A stretch of DNA of 13,440 nucleotides from Candidatus Adiutrix sp. (GTDB lineage: Bacteria; Desulfobacterota; Desulfarculia; Adiutricales; Adiutricaceae): positions 1 through 13,440 of the forward strand of contig JAITVE010000092.1 of assembly GCA_031285975.1 (NCBI GenBank). The letters run 5' to 3'. Below, piece by piece: positions 6,710-13,440 of this stretch. Position 1 is the stretch's first letter, and each line of letters begins with the position of its first letter. Made by a program: the position numbers and the translations under genes. The notes beneath the pieces are model-generated. The model was given only the letters and a program-made list of their open reading frames with translations, did not search any database and was not told where the DNA came from.

Positions 6710-6976
6710 TTACGCCCGGCGCTCGACGATGCGGGTCAGCCGCCAGCGCTTGAACTTCGACAGGGGGCGGGACTCGATGATTTCCACGGTGTCCCCCATG
6801 CGGGCGCTGTTCTGCTCGTCGTGAGCCATGAATTTGGCCCGGCGTTTGATATATTTTTTATACACGGGATGTTTGACAAGCCGGTTGACCAGAACGACCA
6901 CGGTCTTGTCCATTTTGTCGGAGACCACCACCCCGGTCATGACCTTGTTTAAGCGCTTTTCTGCCTGCTGTTCCAC
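6710..6976 (-). CDS. rpsQ: 30S ribosomal protein S17 (uS17)
   Basis: Primary 16S rRNA 5'-domain-binding protein with an OB fold. It is 88 residues, usual size. Signatures are [39 protein letters not shown], and [20 protein letters not shown]. Start is GTG (6974-6976) with GAGGG 7 nt upstream; an internal ATG at codon 13 would remove residues that are normally present. The rpmC TAA ends 2 nt upstream, so the two are coupled. It is the last gene of the S10 segment. Confidence 0.97.
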   Translation of the reverse strand: MEQQAEKRLNKVMTGVVVSDKMDKTVVVLVNRLVKHPVYKKYIKRRAKFMAHDEQNSARMGDTVEIIESRPLSKFKRWRLTRIVERRA

Positions 6977-6978
6977 GG

Positions 6979-7206
6979 TTAACCCTCACTCGGCGAGGCC
7001 TGGGCCGCCTGATTCGATTTTTCCCTGATGATGGTCTGAATGCGGGCCACGTCCTTTTTCACGCTGCTGATGCGCTTGGGGTTTTCCAGTTGCCGGGTGC
7101 CGCGCTGCATTTGAAGGTTGAAAAGCTCTTCGCGCAATTCCAGTTCCTTCTTGTTCAGATCTTCGGTCGTCAGCTCTCTGAGCCCTTGAATATCTTTGGT
7201 TTTCAC
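6979..7206 (-). CDS. rpmC: 50S ribosomal protein L29 (uL29)
   Basis: Small helical protein near the peptide exit tunnel, part of the docking site for trigger factor and SRP with L23. It is 75 residues, slightly longer than the usual 63-70 because of a polar C-terminal tail (ending [11 protein letters not shown]). Family features: [20 protein letters not shown], then [18 protein letters not shown] and [15 protein letters not shown]. Start is GTG (7204-7206), overlapping the rplP TGA as GTGA, with GGGGTG upstream. The overlap implies coupled translation with L16. Confidence 0.95.
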   Translation of the reverse strand: MKTKDIQGLRELTTEDLNKKELELREELFNLQMQRGTRQLENPKRISSVKKDVARIQTIIREKSNQAAQASPSEG

Positions 7207-7619
7207 AGTATTTCACCCCGCAGGATAAACCGGGTCGGGAAAGGCAGCTTGTTGGCCGCCAGGCGGATAGCCTCGCGGGCCACCGACTCCTGAACCCCGT
7301 CAAGTTCAAACAACACCCGACCGGGCTTAATCACAGCCACCCAGCCCTCGGGAGCGCCTTTGCCTTTACCCATACGGGTTTCAGCGGGCTTCGAGCAAAC
7401 GGGCTTATCGGGGAAAATACGAATCCAGACCTGCCCGCCCCTTTTGATGTAGCGGTTAATGGCCACACGGGCGGCCTCAATCTGCTGGGAGGTCATATAC
7501 CCGCGATCCAGGGCCTGGAGGCCGAACTGGCCGAAGTCCAGCTTGGCTCCGCCTTTGGCCGGGCCGCCGCGGCGGCCTTTCTGCTGTTTGCGGAATTTCA
7601 TTCTCTTGGGGGCTAACAT
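7203..7619 (-). CDS. rplP: 50S ribosomal protein L16 (uL16)
   Basis: Large-subunit protein contacting A-site tRNA and organising the peptidyl-transferase region. It is 138 residues, normal. It begins [16 protein letters not shown]. The signatures [18 protein letters not shown] and [20 protein letters not shown] are intact; the loop around the RMGKGKG motif is the one near the PTC. The C-terminus is [17 protein letters not shown]. The ATG (7617-7619) has AAGGAG upstream, and two hairpins precede it in the 130-nt rpsC-rplP gap. The stop overlaps rpmC. Confidence 0.98.
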   Translation of the reverse strand: MLAPKRMKFRKQQKGRRGGPAKGGAKLDFGQFGLQALDRGYMTSQQIEAARVAINRYIKRGGQVWIRIFPDKPVCSKPAETRMGKGKGAPEGWVAVIKPGRVLFELDGVQESVAREAIRLAANKLPFPTRFILRGEIL

Positions 7620-7645
7620 GATCCAAGCTCCTTAAAATATCACAT

Positions 7646-7700
7646 CTTCCCCCTCAGGGGAAGCGCATTGAATAGCGGTTGGGCACGGTGTTCCGCGCCC
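7646..7700 (-). other. Two hairpins in the rpsC-rplP gap
   Basis: First, in transcription order, 7681-7700: an 8-pair stem (arms GGGCACGG and CCGCGCCC, one G-U wobble) closing a 4-nt loop. Second, 7646-7663: a perfect 7-bp stem CTTCCCC/GGGGAAG with a 4-nt loop. The second is followed on the minus strand by ATGTGATATTTT and then the AAGGAG of rplP, so it resembles a weak terminator without a proper T-tract. Both lie between the rpsC stop and the rplP start and may protect or punctuate the mRNA. Confidence 0.55.
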
Positions 7701-7749
7701 GGGCCGGGCCGCTTCAAGTGATACGGCTCCGGCAACGCACGGCTTCGGC

Positions 7750-8448
7750 TTAGAATGCCTCGGGAGCGTCGGCCGACAGCACTTCACCCTTGAAGACCCA
7801 GGCCTTGACGCCGATGACGCCGTAGGTGGTGCGGGCTTCGGCGAAGCCGTAATCCACATCGGCCCGCAGGGTGTGCAGGGGCACGCGGCCTTCGCGGTAC
7901 CATTCGCGGCGGGCCATTTCAGCCCCGCCCAAACGGCCGGCGCAGTGAATCTTCACGCCCTGGGCGCCAAACTTGAAGGCCAGGGAGATGGACTTCTTCA
8001 TGGCGCGGCGGAAGGCCACCCGGCGCTGGAGCTGCTGGGCCACGGCTTCGGCCACCAACTGGGCGGAGATTTCGGGCTTGCGCACTTCCTGGATGTCGAT
8101 GAGCACTTCGCGGCGCAGGGGTTTCTTTTCGGGGCCGTTTTCGCCCTGAACCATCACCTCGCGGCTGATGAGCTTTTCAACTTCCTTCCGCAGAACTTCG
8201 ATATCCGCACCCTTCTTGCCAATGACAATACCCGGGCGGGCGGTATGAATGCGAAGCTTGACCTTATTGGCCGCGCGCTCGATTTCGATCTGCGAGACCC
8301 CGGCGGCTTCCAGTTTCTTTTTCACATATTCGCGGATTTTTTTATCTTCGACGACCTGCAAACCGAAGTCGCGGCCGGCATACCAGCGTGAACTCCACGT
8401 TTTAATGACGCCTAAGCGGAAACCTGTGGGGTGAGTTTTTTGACCCAA
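7750..8448 (-). CDS. rpsC: 30S ribosomal protein S3 (uS3), TTG start
   Basis: Small-subunit head protein at the mRNA entry site, with helicase-associated function. With the chosen start it has 232 residues (E. coli 233). S3 begins almost invariably with Met-Gly-Gln-Lys; here that position is TTG-Gly-Gln-Lys-Thr-His-Pro-Thr-Gly. TTG (8446-8448) has a perfect GGAGG 7 nt upstream. The frame is open for 27 more codons upstream but that part is not S3-like. The KH-domain motif GIVIGKKG is at 73-80. The C-terminal domain carries [20 protein letters not shown] and [16 protein letters not shown] hairpin sits just before the ribosome-binding site. Confidence 0.96.
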   Translation of the reverse strand: MGQKTHPTGFRLGVIKTWSSRWYAGRDFGLQVVEDKKIREYVKKKLEAAGVSQIEIERAANKVKLRIHTARPGIVIGKKGADIEVLRKEVEKLISREVMVQGENGPEKKPLRREVLIDIQEVRKPEISAQLVAEAVAQQLQRRVAFRRAMKKSISLAFKFGAQGVKIHCAGRLGGAEMARREWYREGRVPLHTLRADVDYGFAEARTTYGVIGVKAWVFKGEVLSADAPEAF

Positions 8449-8465
8449 AACCTGTCCTCCCGTGC

Positions 8466-8490
8466 GCGGCCCCAGCCTTTTCAGGGCCGC
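8466..8490 (-). other. Hairpin just before the rpsC ribosome-binding site
   Basis: Perfect 7-bp arms GCGGCCC (8466-8472) and GGGCCGC (8484-8490) with an 11-nt loop. It ends about 5 nt before the GGAGG that serves the TTG start of rpsC. In the same 102-nt gap there is a 5-bp hairpin TAGGC/GCCTA (8499-8512), and directly after the rplV stop a bulged stem with a CCCG/CGGG core. The combination of a weak start codon, a perfect ribosome-binding site and a stem next to it suggests tuned S3 translation; this is inference. Confidence 0.5.
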
Positions 8491-8550
8491 AGCAATTATA
8501 GGCAGAAGCCTAAATCTGTATATCTTCACCCGAAGCCGGGCGTGAAATTA

Positions 8551-8958
8551 TTACGCTTCTTTGACCACAACAGTGATGTGGCTGGTGCGCTTCAAGATGG
8601 CATTGGCCCGGCCCTGGGAGCGGGGGTGCCAGCGCTTCAGGGTCGGCCCGCCGTCCACATAGACGCGGTAGACCACCAGCTTGTCGATGTCGCCCACCAG
8701 GCTGCGGTTGCTGGAGGAGGCGTTGGCCACCGCCGAGTTCAGGACTTTCAAGAGCACCTGGGCTGACTTGTTGGGGCTGAAGGTCAGGGTGTTGATGGCC
8801 TGGCCGATGGGCTGCCCGATGATGTTGCGGGCCATGATGCGCACCTTCATGGGCTGGACGCGGATATATTTGGCCACGGCCACCGCTTCGTTGCGCGGAC
8901 GATCGTGCTTTTTATATTTCGGCAGGCCCTCGGCGTTAAGGATTTGATGATTGGCCAT
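8551..8958 (-). CDS. rplV: 50S ribosomal protein L22 with N-terminal extension (uL22)
   Basis: Large-subunit protein whose beta-hairpin lines the exit tunnel. It has 135 residues against about 110 in E. coli. The conserved core starts near residue 25 (AVAVAKYIRVQPMKVRIMAR). It continues with LTFSPNKSAQVLLKVLNSAVANA and the tunnel hairpin YVDGGPTLKRWHPRSQGRAN, then KRTSHITVVV. The first 24 residues are extra, polar and basic (MANHQILNAEGLPKYKKHDR). The ATG (8956-8958) has GAGGT 7 nt upstream, and GTG alternatives nearer the core have none, so the extension is probably made. Tandem TAA TAA stops end the gene (8548-8553). Confidence 0.96.
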   Translation of the reverse strand: MANHQILNAEGLPKYKKHDRPRNEAVAVAKYIRVQPMKVRIMARNIIGQPIGQAINTLTFSPNKSAQVLLKVLNSAVANASSSNRSLVGDIDKLVVYRVYVDGGPTLKRWHPRSQGRANAILKRTSHITVVVKEA

Positions 8959-8969
8959 GTCGCTACCTC

Positions 8970-9254
8970 TTACTTCTTGCCCTTTTTGGCTTTTTTGTCA
9001 GCCGCGTGGCTGTAAAAGGTTCGGGTGGGAGAGAACTCGCCCAGCTTGTGCCCGACCATATTTTCAGTGACAAAAACCGGCACGAACTTTTTGCCGTTAT
9101 GGACGGCAAAGGTGATGCCGACCATGTCGGGAATGATGGTGGAACGGCGGCTCCAGGTCTTGATGACCCGGCGGTCGTTTGCTTCGACCGCGACCGCGAC
9201 CTTGCTCATGACGTGATCGTCAACGAAGGGTCCTTTTTTTACACTGCGGGGCAT
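8970..9254 (-). CDS. rpsS: 30S ribosomal protein S19 (uS19)
   Basis: Small-subunit head protein that forms bridges with the 50S subunit and sits near the A-site tRNA. It is 94 residues, normal. The start [19 protein letters not shown] is diagnostic. [20 protein letters not shown] and the signature [19 protein letters not shown] are intact, followed by a lysine-rich tail. The ATG (9252-9254) has GAGGAG 7 nt upstream. rplV begins 11 nt after the stop, and rplB ends 30 nt before the start. Confidence 0.98.
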   Translation of the reverse strand: MPRSVKKGPFVDDHVMSKVAVAVEANDRRVIKTWSRRSTIIPDMVGITFAVHNGKKFVPVFVTENMVGHKLGEFSPTRTFYSHAADKKAKKGKK

Positions 9255-9284
9255 GGCGCCTCTCCTCTATTATAGAACAGCCGG

Positions 9285-10115
9285 TTATTTCTTGTTGCGA
9301 TGCTTGACAATAAACTTGTTTGAGGGCTTGCTCTTCTTACGGGTCTTAAAACCCTTGGAGGGCATACCCCACGGCGAAACCGGGTGACGGCCGCCCGAGC
9401 TGCGGCCCTCGCCGCCGCCCAAGGGGTGATCCACCGGGTTCATGGCCACGCCGCGCACATGGGGACGGCGGCCCAGCCAACGGGTGCGCCCGGCCTTCCC
9501 CAGGGAGATGCTGTTGTGGTCGGTGTTGGACAACTGGCCAATGGTGGCCTTGCAGGTGGAAAGGATTAGGCGCATTTCCCCTGAAGGCAGTTTCAACAGG
9601 GTGTACAACCCTTCCTTGGCCATGACCTGGGCGTAGTTCCCGGCCCCGCGGGCCAGCTGGCCGCCCTTGCCGGGCTTCATCTCCACGTTGTGCACCAGAC
9701 TGCCCAGGGGCACCACTTTCAAGCTCATGGCATTGCCGGGCTTGATGTCGGCGGTTTCGCTGGAGACGACCTGGTCGCCCACTTTCAGGTTCTGGGGGGC
9801 CAGGATATAGCGCTTCTCGCCGTCCAGGTAATGGAGCAAAGCGATGCGGGCACCCCGGTTGGGGTCGTATTCGATGGAAAAGACCTTGGCCGGAATGTCC
9901 ATTTTGTTGCGCTTGAAATCGATCAGGCGATACTGACGCTTATGCCCGCCGCCGCGAAAACGAGTGGTGATGCGGCCCTGGTTGTTGCGGCCGCCGGTTT
10001 TCGGCAGAGGGGCCAAAAGGCTCTTTTCCGGGGTCGTCCTGGTGATCTCCTCAAACGTGGAGTAGGTCTGCGTGCGACGCCCGGGCGAGGTTGGTTTTAC
10101 TTCTTTGATGGCCAT
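9285..10115 (-). CDS. rplB: 50S ribosomal protein L2 (uL2)
   Basis: One of the most conserved large-subunit proteins, needed for subunit association and peptidyl-transferase activity. It is 276 residues (E. coli 273). It contains the N-terminal [14 protein letters not shown] and [20 protein letters not shown], an OB-like domain with [20 protein letters not shown], an SH3-like domain with GARLAR-type [14 protein letters not shown], and the near-invariant C-terminal loop [20 protein letters not shown] followed by HPVSPWG. The histidine of that loop is present. The ATG (10113-10115) is preceded by AAAGG and GGAAGG. It follows rplW after 59 nt with a hairpin. Confidence 0.98.
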   Translation of the reverse strand: MAIKEVKPTSPGRRTQTYSTFEEITRTTPEKSLLAPLPKTGGRNNQGRITTRFRGGGHKRQYRLIDFKRNKMDIPAKVFSIEYDPNRGARIALLHYLDGEKRYILAPQNLKVGDQVVSSETADIKPGNAMSLKVVPLGSLVHNVEMKPGKGGQLARGAGNYAQVMAKEGLYTLLKLPSGEMRLILSTCKATIGQLSNTDHNSISLGKAGRTRWLGRRPHVRGVAMNPVDHPLGGGEGRSSGGRHPVSPWGMPSKGFKTRKKSKPSNKFIVKHRNKK

Positions 10116-10149
10116 GGCCTTCCGTACCTTTCAATCGGTTCGGCATTGA

Positions 10150-10172
10150 GATCGTACCCTCGGGGAACGATC
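10150..10172 (-). other. Hairpin immediately after the rplW stop
   Basis: GATCGT (10150-10155) and ACGATC (10167-10172) form a perfect 6-bp stem. After an A/A mismatch, CCC/GGG extends it to a 3-nt loop. It lies 2 nt after the rplW TGA and about 35 nt before the rplB start. No T-tract follows, so it is not a terminator. Confidence 0.5.
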
Positions 10173-10174
10173 CG

Positions 10175-10465
10175 TCATGCCCCTTCAAAATATTTGATGC
10201 TGTCCCCCTGGGCCAGGCGGACAATGGCTTTTTTCCAATCGGCCCGCTTGCCCACCAGGCGGCCGCGGCGCTTCTTCTTGCCCAGCACGTTGACGGTTCT
10301 CACTTCAACGACTTTGACGGAGAAAGCTTTTTCCACGGCGTTGGTGATGTCGAGCTTGGTGGCGTCGGGGTTCACCTTGAAAGCATACTGGTTATTGTTT
10401 TCACGGGCCAACATGCTTTTTTCCGTGACAATGGGCCGCAGCAGAATTTCGTGAGCGTACTTCAT
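10175..10465 (-). CDS. rplW: 50S ribosomal protein L23 (uL23)
   Basis: Large-subunit protein at the exit tunnel, the main docking site of trigger factor and SRP. It is 96 residues, normal. MKYAHEILLRPIVTEKSMLA starts the protein, with YAFKVNPDATKLDITNAVEK in the middle. VVEVRTVNVLGKKKRRGRLV is the long basic loop, and the tail is KKAIVRLAQGDSIKYFEGA. The ATG (10463-10465) overlaps the rplD TGA by 4 nt (ATGA), with GAGG 8 nt upstream, so L4 and L23 are translationally coupled. Confidence 0.98.
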   Translation of the reverse strand: MKYAHEILLRPIVTEKSMLARENNNQYAFKVNPDATKLDITNAVEKAFSVKVVEVRTVNVLGKKKRRGRLVGKRADWKKAIVRLAQGDSIKYFEGA

Positions 10466-11082
10466 TTCATCAACCTCGCTTCAATCCCGGCCAGACTGTC
10501 CTTCAAAATCACCAGATGAGTGTGGCTCATCAGGTCGTAGCAATTGAGGCCCTCCACCCGCAGAATCTTGCAGTTCGGCAGGTTCCGGGATGACCGCTCC
10601 AGGGTTTCGTTCGTCCCCGGGGTCACGACCACGGCCTTGCTCACGCCCAGGCTTTTGATGGCCGAAGCGAAGGCTTTGGTTTTGGCCTCGGCCAATTCGA
10701 AGGAATCAAGCACCACCAGGCGCTGATTCTGGAGCTTGGAGGTCAGAACAACCTTCAACGCGCCGCGCCGCACCTGGGCCGGGGGCCGGAAGGAGAAATC
10801 GCGCGGCTTGGGGCCGAAGGTGGTGCCGCCGTGACGCCACACAGGGGAGCGGCGGGTGCCCGCGCGGGCCCGGCCGGTGCCTTTCTGGCGGTAGGGCTTA
10901 CGGTTGCTGAAGGCGACTTCGGCCCGGGTTTTGGTGCTGGCAGTCCCGGCCCGGCGGGAATTGAGCTGGGCGGTGACCACTTCGTGCACCAGATGGGGAC
11001 GCATCTCCACGTTATATATCAAGTCCGGCAGTTCGACCTGTCCGACTTTTTCATTATTCAGATTGACGACATCAACTAGCAT
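10462..11082 (-). CDS. rplD: 50S ribosomal protein L4 (uL4)
   Basis: Large-subunit tunnel protein; in enterobacteria it also autoregulates the S10 operon. It is 206 residues, normal. The tunnel loop is intact: KTRAEVAFSNRKPYRQKGTG, then RARAGTRRSPVWRHGGTTFG and PKPRDF. The C-terminal Rossmann-like domain carries LVVLDSFELAEAKTKAF and ILRVEGLNCYDLMSHTHLV. The ATG (11080-11082) has CGGAG 7 nt upstream. It is 78 nt after rplC with a hairpin between, and overlaps rplW at its 3' end. I see no resemblance to the E. coli L4-binding leader upstream of rpsJ. Confidence 0.98.
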   Translation of the reverse strand: MLVDVVNLNNEKVGQVELPDLIYNVEMRPHLVHEVVTAQLNSRRAGTASTKTRAEVAFSNRKPYRQKGTGRARAGTRRSPVWRHGGTTFGPKPRDFSFRPPAQVRRGALKVVLTSKLQNQRLVVLDSFELAEAKTKAFASAIKSLGVSKAVVVTPGTNETLERSSRNLPNCKILRVEGLNCYDLMSHTHLVILKDSLAGIEARLMK

Positions 11083-11126
11083 TGTACACTCCGGTTCCCC
11101 AAGGGGACGTTACTCCGCGCGGCGGA

Positions 11127-11158
11127 CGCTCTTTTCTCAAAGCTTACCCGAAAGAGCG
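11127..11158 (-). other. Hairpin immediately after the rplC stop
   Basis: Perfect 8-bp arms CGCTCTTT (11127-11134) and AAAGAGCG (11151-11158) enclose a 16-nt loop that itself contains the palindrome AAGCTT. It begins 2 nt after the rplC TGA and ends 44 nt before the rplD ATG. The remainder of the gap holds the palindrome CCGCGCGG and a short TCCC/GGGA stem near the rplD ribosome-binding site. No T-tract follows. Confidence 0.55.
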
Positions 11159-11160
11159 GC

Positions 11161-11781
11161 TCACTTTTTCTTCAAAAGAACCAGCCCGCCGTTGGGGCCG
11201 GGCACCGCGCCGCGAACCATAATCACGCCGTATTCGGGGCGGACGTCCACCACCACCAGGTTCTTCACCGTGGTGCGGGCCGCACCGGCGTGACCGGCCA
11301 TCGGGCGGCCGGGGAAAACCCGGCTGGGGTCGGCGGCGCAACCAATGGAACCGGCGCTCCGGGGAGTCAGGCAGCCGTGGGTCTTGCGCCCGCCGTGGAA
11401 GCCGTGGCGCTTCATAACGCCCGCGAAGCCCTTACCTTTGCTGGTGCCGGTGACGGAAATCTTTTCACCGGGGGCGAAGATATCCAGGTTCACCTGGCTG
11501 CCGGGGGCCATATCCGCGCCGTCGGCAATGGGGAACTCAGTCAGCAGCTTGAAGCCGGGGGCTCCGGCTTTGGCCGCGTGGCCCCGCTCGGGCTTGGTGG
11601 AGTGCTTTTCATCCTTGGCCATGAAGCCAAGCTGCACCGCGCTGTAGCCGTCGTTTTCCAGGCTCTTGACCTGAACCACCGTGGCCGGGCCGGCCTCAAT
11701 GACGGTGACGGGCACCGAAACGCCCTCACGGACGAAAACGCGGGTCATGCCGAGCTTCCGGCCCATTAATCCCTTGCTCAT
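11161..11781 (-). CDS. rplC: 50S ribosomal protein L3 (uL3)
   Basis: Early assembly large-subunit protein whose central loop reaches the peptidyl-transferase centre. It is 206 residues, normal. The start [16 protein letters not shown] is diagnostic, followed by [39 protein letters not shown] and [20 protein letters not shown]. The PTC-facing loop reads [13 protein letters not shown] (135-147). The family usually has His-Arg and Pro-Gly-Ser-Ile/Met-Gly here; this protein has Pro140 and Ala143 in those places. The ATG (11779-11781) overlaps the rpsJ TGA as ATGA, with GGAG inside rpsJ. Confidence 0.97.
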   Translation of the reverse strand: MSKGLMGRKLGMTRVFVREGVSVPVTVIEAGPATVVQVKSLENDGYSAVQLGFMAKDEKHSTKPERGHAAKAGAPGFKLLTEFPIADGADMAPGSQVNLDIFAPGEKISVTGTSKGKGFAGVMKRHGFHGGRKTHGCLTPRSAGSIGCAADPSRVFPGRPMAGHAGAARTTVKNLVVVDVRPEYGVIMVRGAVPGPNGGLVLLKKK

Positions 11782-12089
11782 AACTTGATCTCCACATCCA
11801 CCCCGGCGGAAAGATCCAGCTTCATCAACGCATCGACGGTCTGCTGGGTGGGGTCGAGAATATCCAGAAGCCGCTTGTGGGTGCGCACTTCAAAGTGCTC
11901 GCGGGACTTTTTGTCCACGTGGGGCGAGCGAAGAACGCAGGTGCGGCTGATGGTGGTCGGCAGAGGCACCGGACCGGCTACCCGGGCCCCGGTGCGCTTG
12001 GCGGTATCGACAATCTCCTGGGCCGAGCGGTCCAGCAGTTTGTGATCGTATGCCCTGAGCCGTATCCGTATCTTTTGGTTGTTCAGCAT
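11778..12089 (-). CDS. rpsJ: 30S ribosomal protein S10 / transcription antitermination factor NusE (uS10)
   Basis: Small-subunit head protein that is also NusE, the NusB partner and NusG contact in antitermination and transcription-translation coupling. It is 103 residues, the exact family size. [40 protein letters not shown] and [20 protein letters not shown] are classical, and the tail is [13 protein letters not shown]. The ATG (12087-12089) has AAAAGGG 7 nt upstream. It is 141 nt after tuf across a strongly structured gap, and overlaps rplC. Confidence 0.98.
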   Translation of the reverse strand: MLNNQKIRIRLRAYDHKLLDRSAQEIVDTAKRTGARVAGPVPLPTTISRTCVLRSPHVDKKSREHFEVRTHKRLLDILDPTQQTVDALMKLDLSAGVDVEIKL

Positions 12090-12180
12090 ATGTAACCCTT
12101 TTCAAACCGGGGCCGCGCTTGCGGACGCCCAAAAACCTTAAGCAGGTGAGGGAGCGGTTTTATTCAATCATCCCGGAGAA

Positions 12181-12208
12181 AGCGCCGGGCCTGACGGCCC
12201 TGGGCGCT
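12181..12208 (-). terminator. GC-rich hairpin between tuf and rpsJ, possible weak terminator or attenuator
   Basis: Arms AGCGCC (12181-12186) and GGCGCT (12203-12208), then GGGCC/GGCCC across a 2-nt bulge, closing a 4-nt loop: 11 pairs in all. On the minus strand it is followed by TTCTCC, so only a poor T-tract. It could cause partial termination after tuf or mark an RNA processing site. The rest of the 141-nt gap also contains CCGC/GCGG in a CCGCAAGCGCGG element near the rpsJ leader. No convincing promoter was found. Confidence 0.4.
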
Positions 12209-12230
12209 CCCCCCGAATTGGGCTCCGAGA

Positions 12231-13430
<1,200 letters not shown>

Positions 13431-13440
13431 TTTCGCCTCC

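Noticed and set aside
8449..8529. A 27-residue N-terminal extension of S3 from an in-frame upstream start
   Set aside because: The S3 family starts at Met-Gly-Gln-Lys, the extension is not S3-like, and it would overlie a hairpin and the GGAGG that serves the TTG.
12090..12180. Promoter for the S10 segment upstream of rpsJ
   Set aside because: TTGAAT is present but no acceptable -10 box lies at the right spacing; transcription from the tuf side is the simpler reading.

Overview
The window is one almost unbroken minus-strand block of translation and secretion genes. In transcription order (high to low coordinates) it reads tuf, rpsJ, rplC, rplD, rplW, rplB, rpsS, rplV, rpsC, rplP, rpmC, rpsQ, rplN, rplX, rplE, rpsN, rpsH, rplF, rplR, rpsE, rpmD, rplO, secY, and then the 5' two thirds of adk, which runs off the left edge. 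This is the classical end of the str operon (tuf) joined to the complete S10 and spc operons in canonical order. Nothing is inserted and no ribosomal protein of the core order is missing. No gene on the plus strand is supported; long plus-strand reading frames are antisense shadows of these genes.

Organism: a GC-rich bacterium. The order tuf-S10-spc-secY-adk, the EF-Tu and SecY sequences, a four-cysteine S14, a C-terminally extended four-cysteine L24 and an adenylate kinase with a cysteine-type LID fit Desulfobacterota (the former Deltaproteobacteria) best. This placement is an inference from remembered family features, not from a search.

Layout: 13430-12231 EF-Tu; 12089-6710 the S10 segment (S10, L3, L4, L23, L2, S19, L22, S3, L16, L29, S17); 6595-2118 the spc segment (L14, L24, L5, S14, S8, L6, L18, S5, L30, L15); 1984-641 SecY; 400-1 Adk. 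Several junctions are tightly coupled: rpsJ/rplC and rplD/rplW overlap as ATGA and rplP/rpmC as GTGA, while rpmC/rpsQ, rplN/rplX, rplE/rpsN, rpsN/rpsH and rpsS/rplV are 2-18 nt apart. Other junctions are unusually long for this operon (59-141 nt), and most of those contain GC-rich inverted repeats that would fold in the mRNA. No intergenic stretch exceeds 300 bases; the longest is 401-640, which holds a good sigma70-like promoter for adk.

Most notable points: (1) secY has an in-frame TGA at codon 182 in its most conserved motif, flanked by two further substitutions of invariant residues; this is either a sequence error or a real lesion in an essential gene. (2) EF-Tu carries a C-x-C-x4-C-x2-C cluster in a part of the G domain that has no cysteines in E. 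coli EF-Tu. (3) Folded RNA elements recur in nearly every long intercistronic gap, one of them spanning the tuf stop codon. (4) Five genes use GTG or TTG starts, including a TTG start for rpsC. I see no mobile element, CRISPR array, tRNA or rRNA, and no clear novel multi-gene system; this is a core housekeeping locus with a few local oddities.
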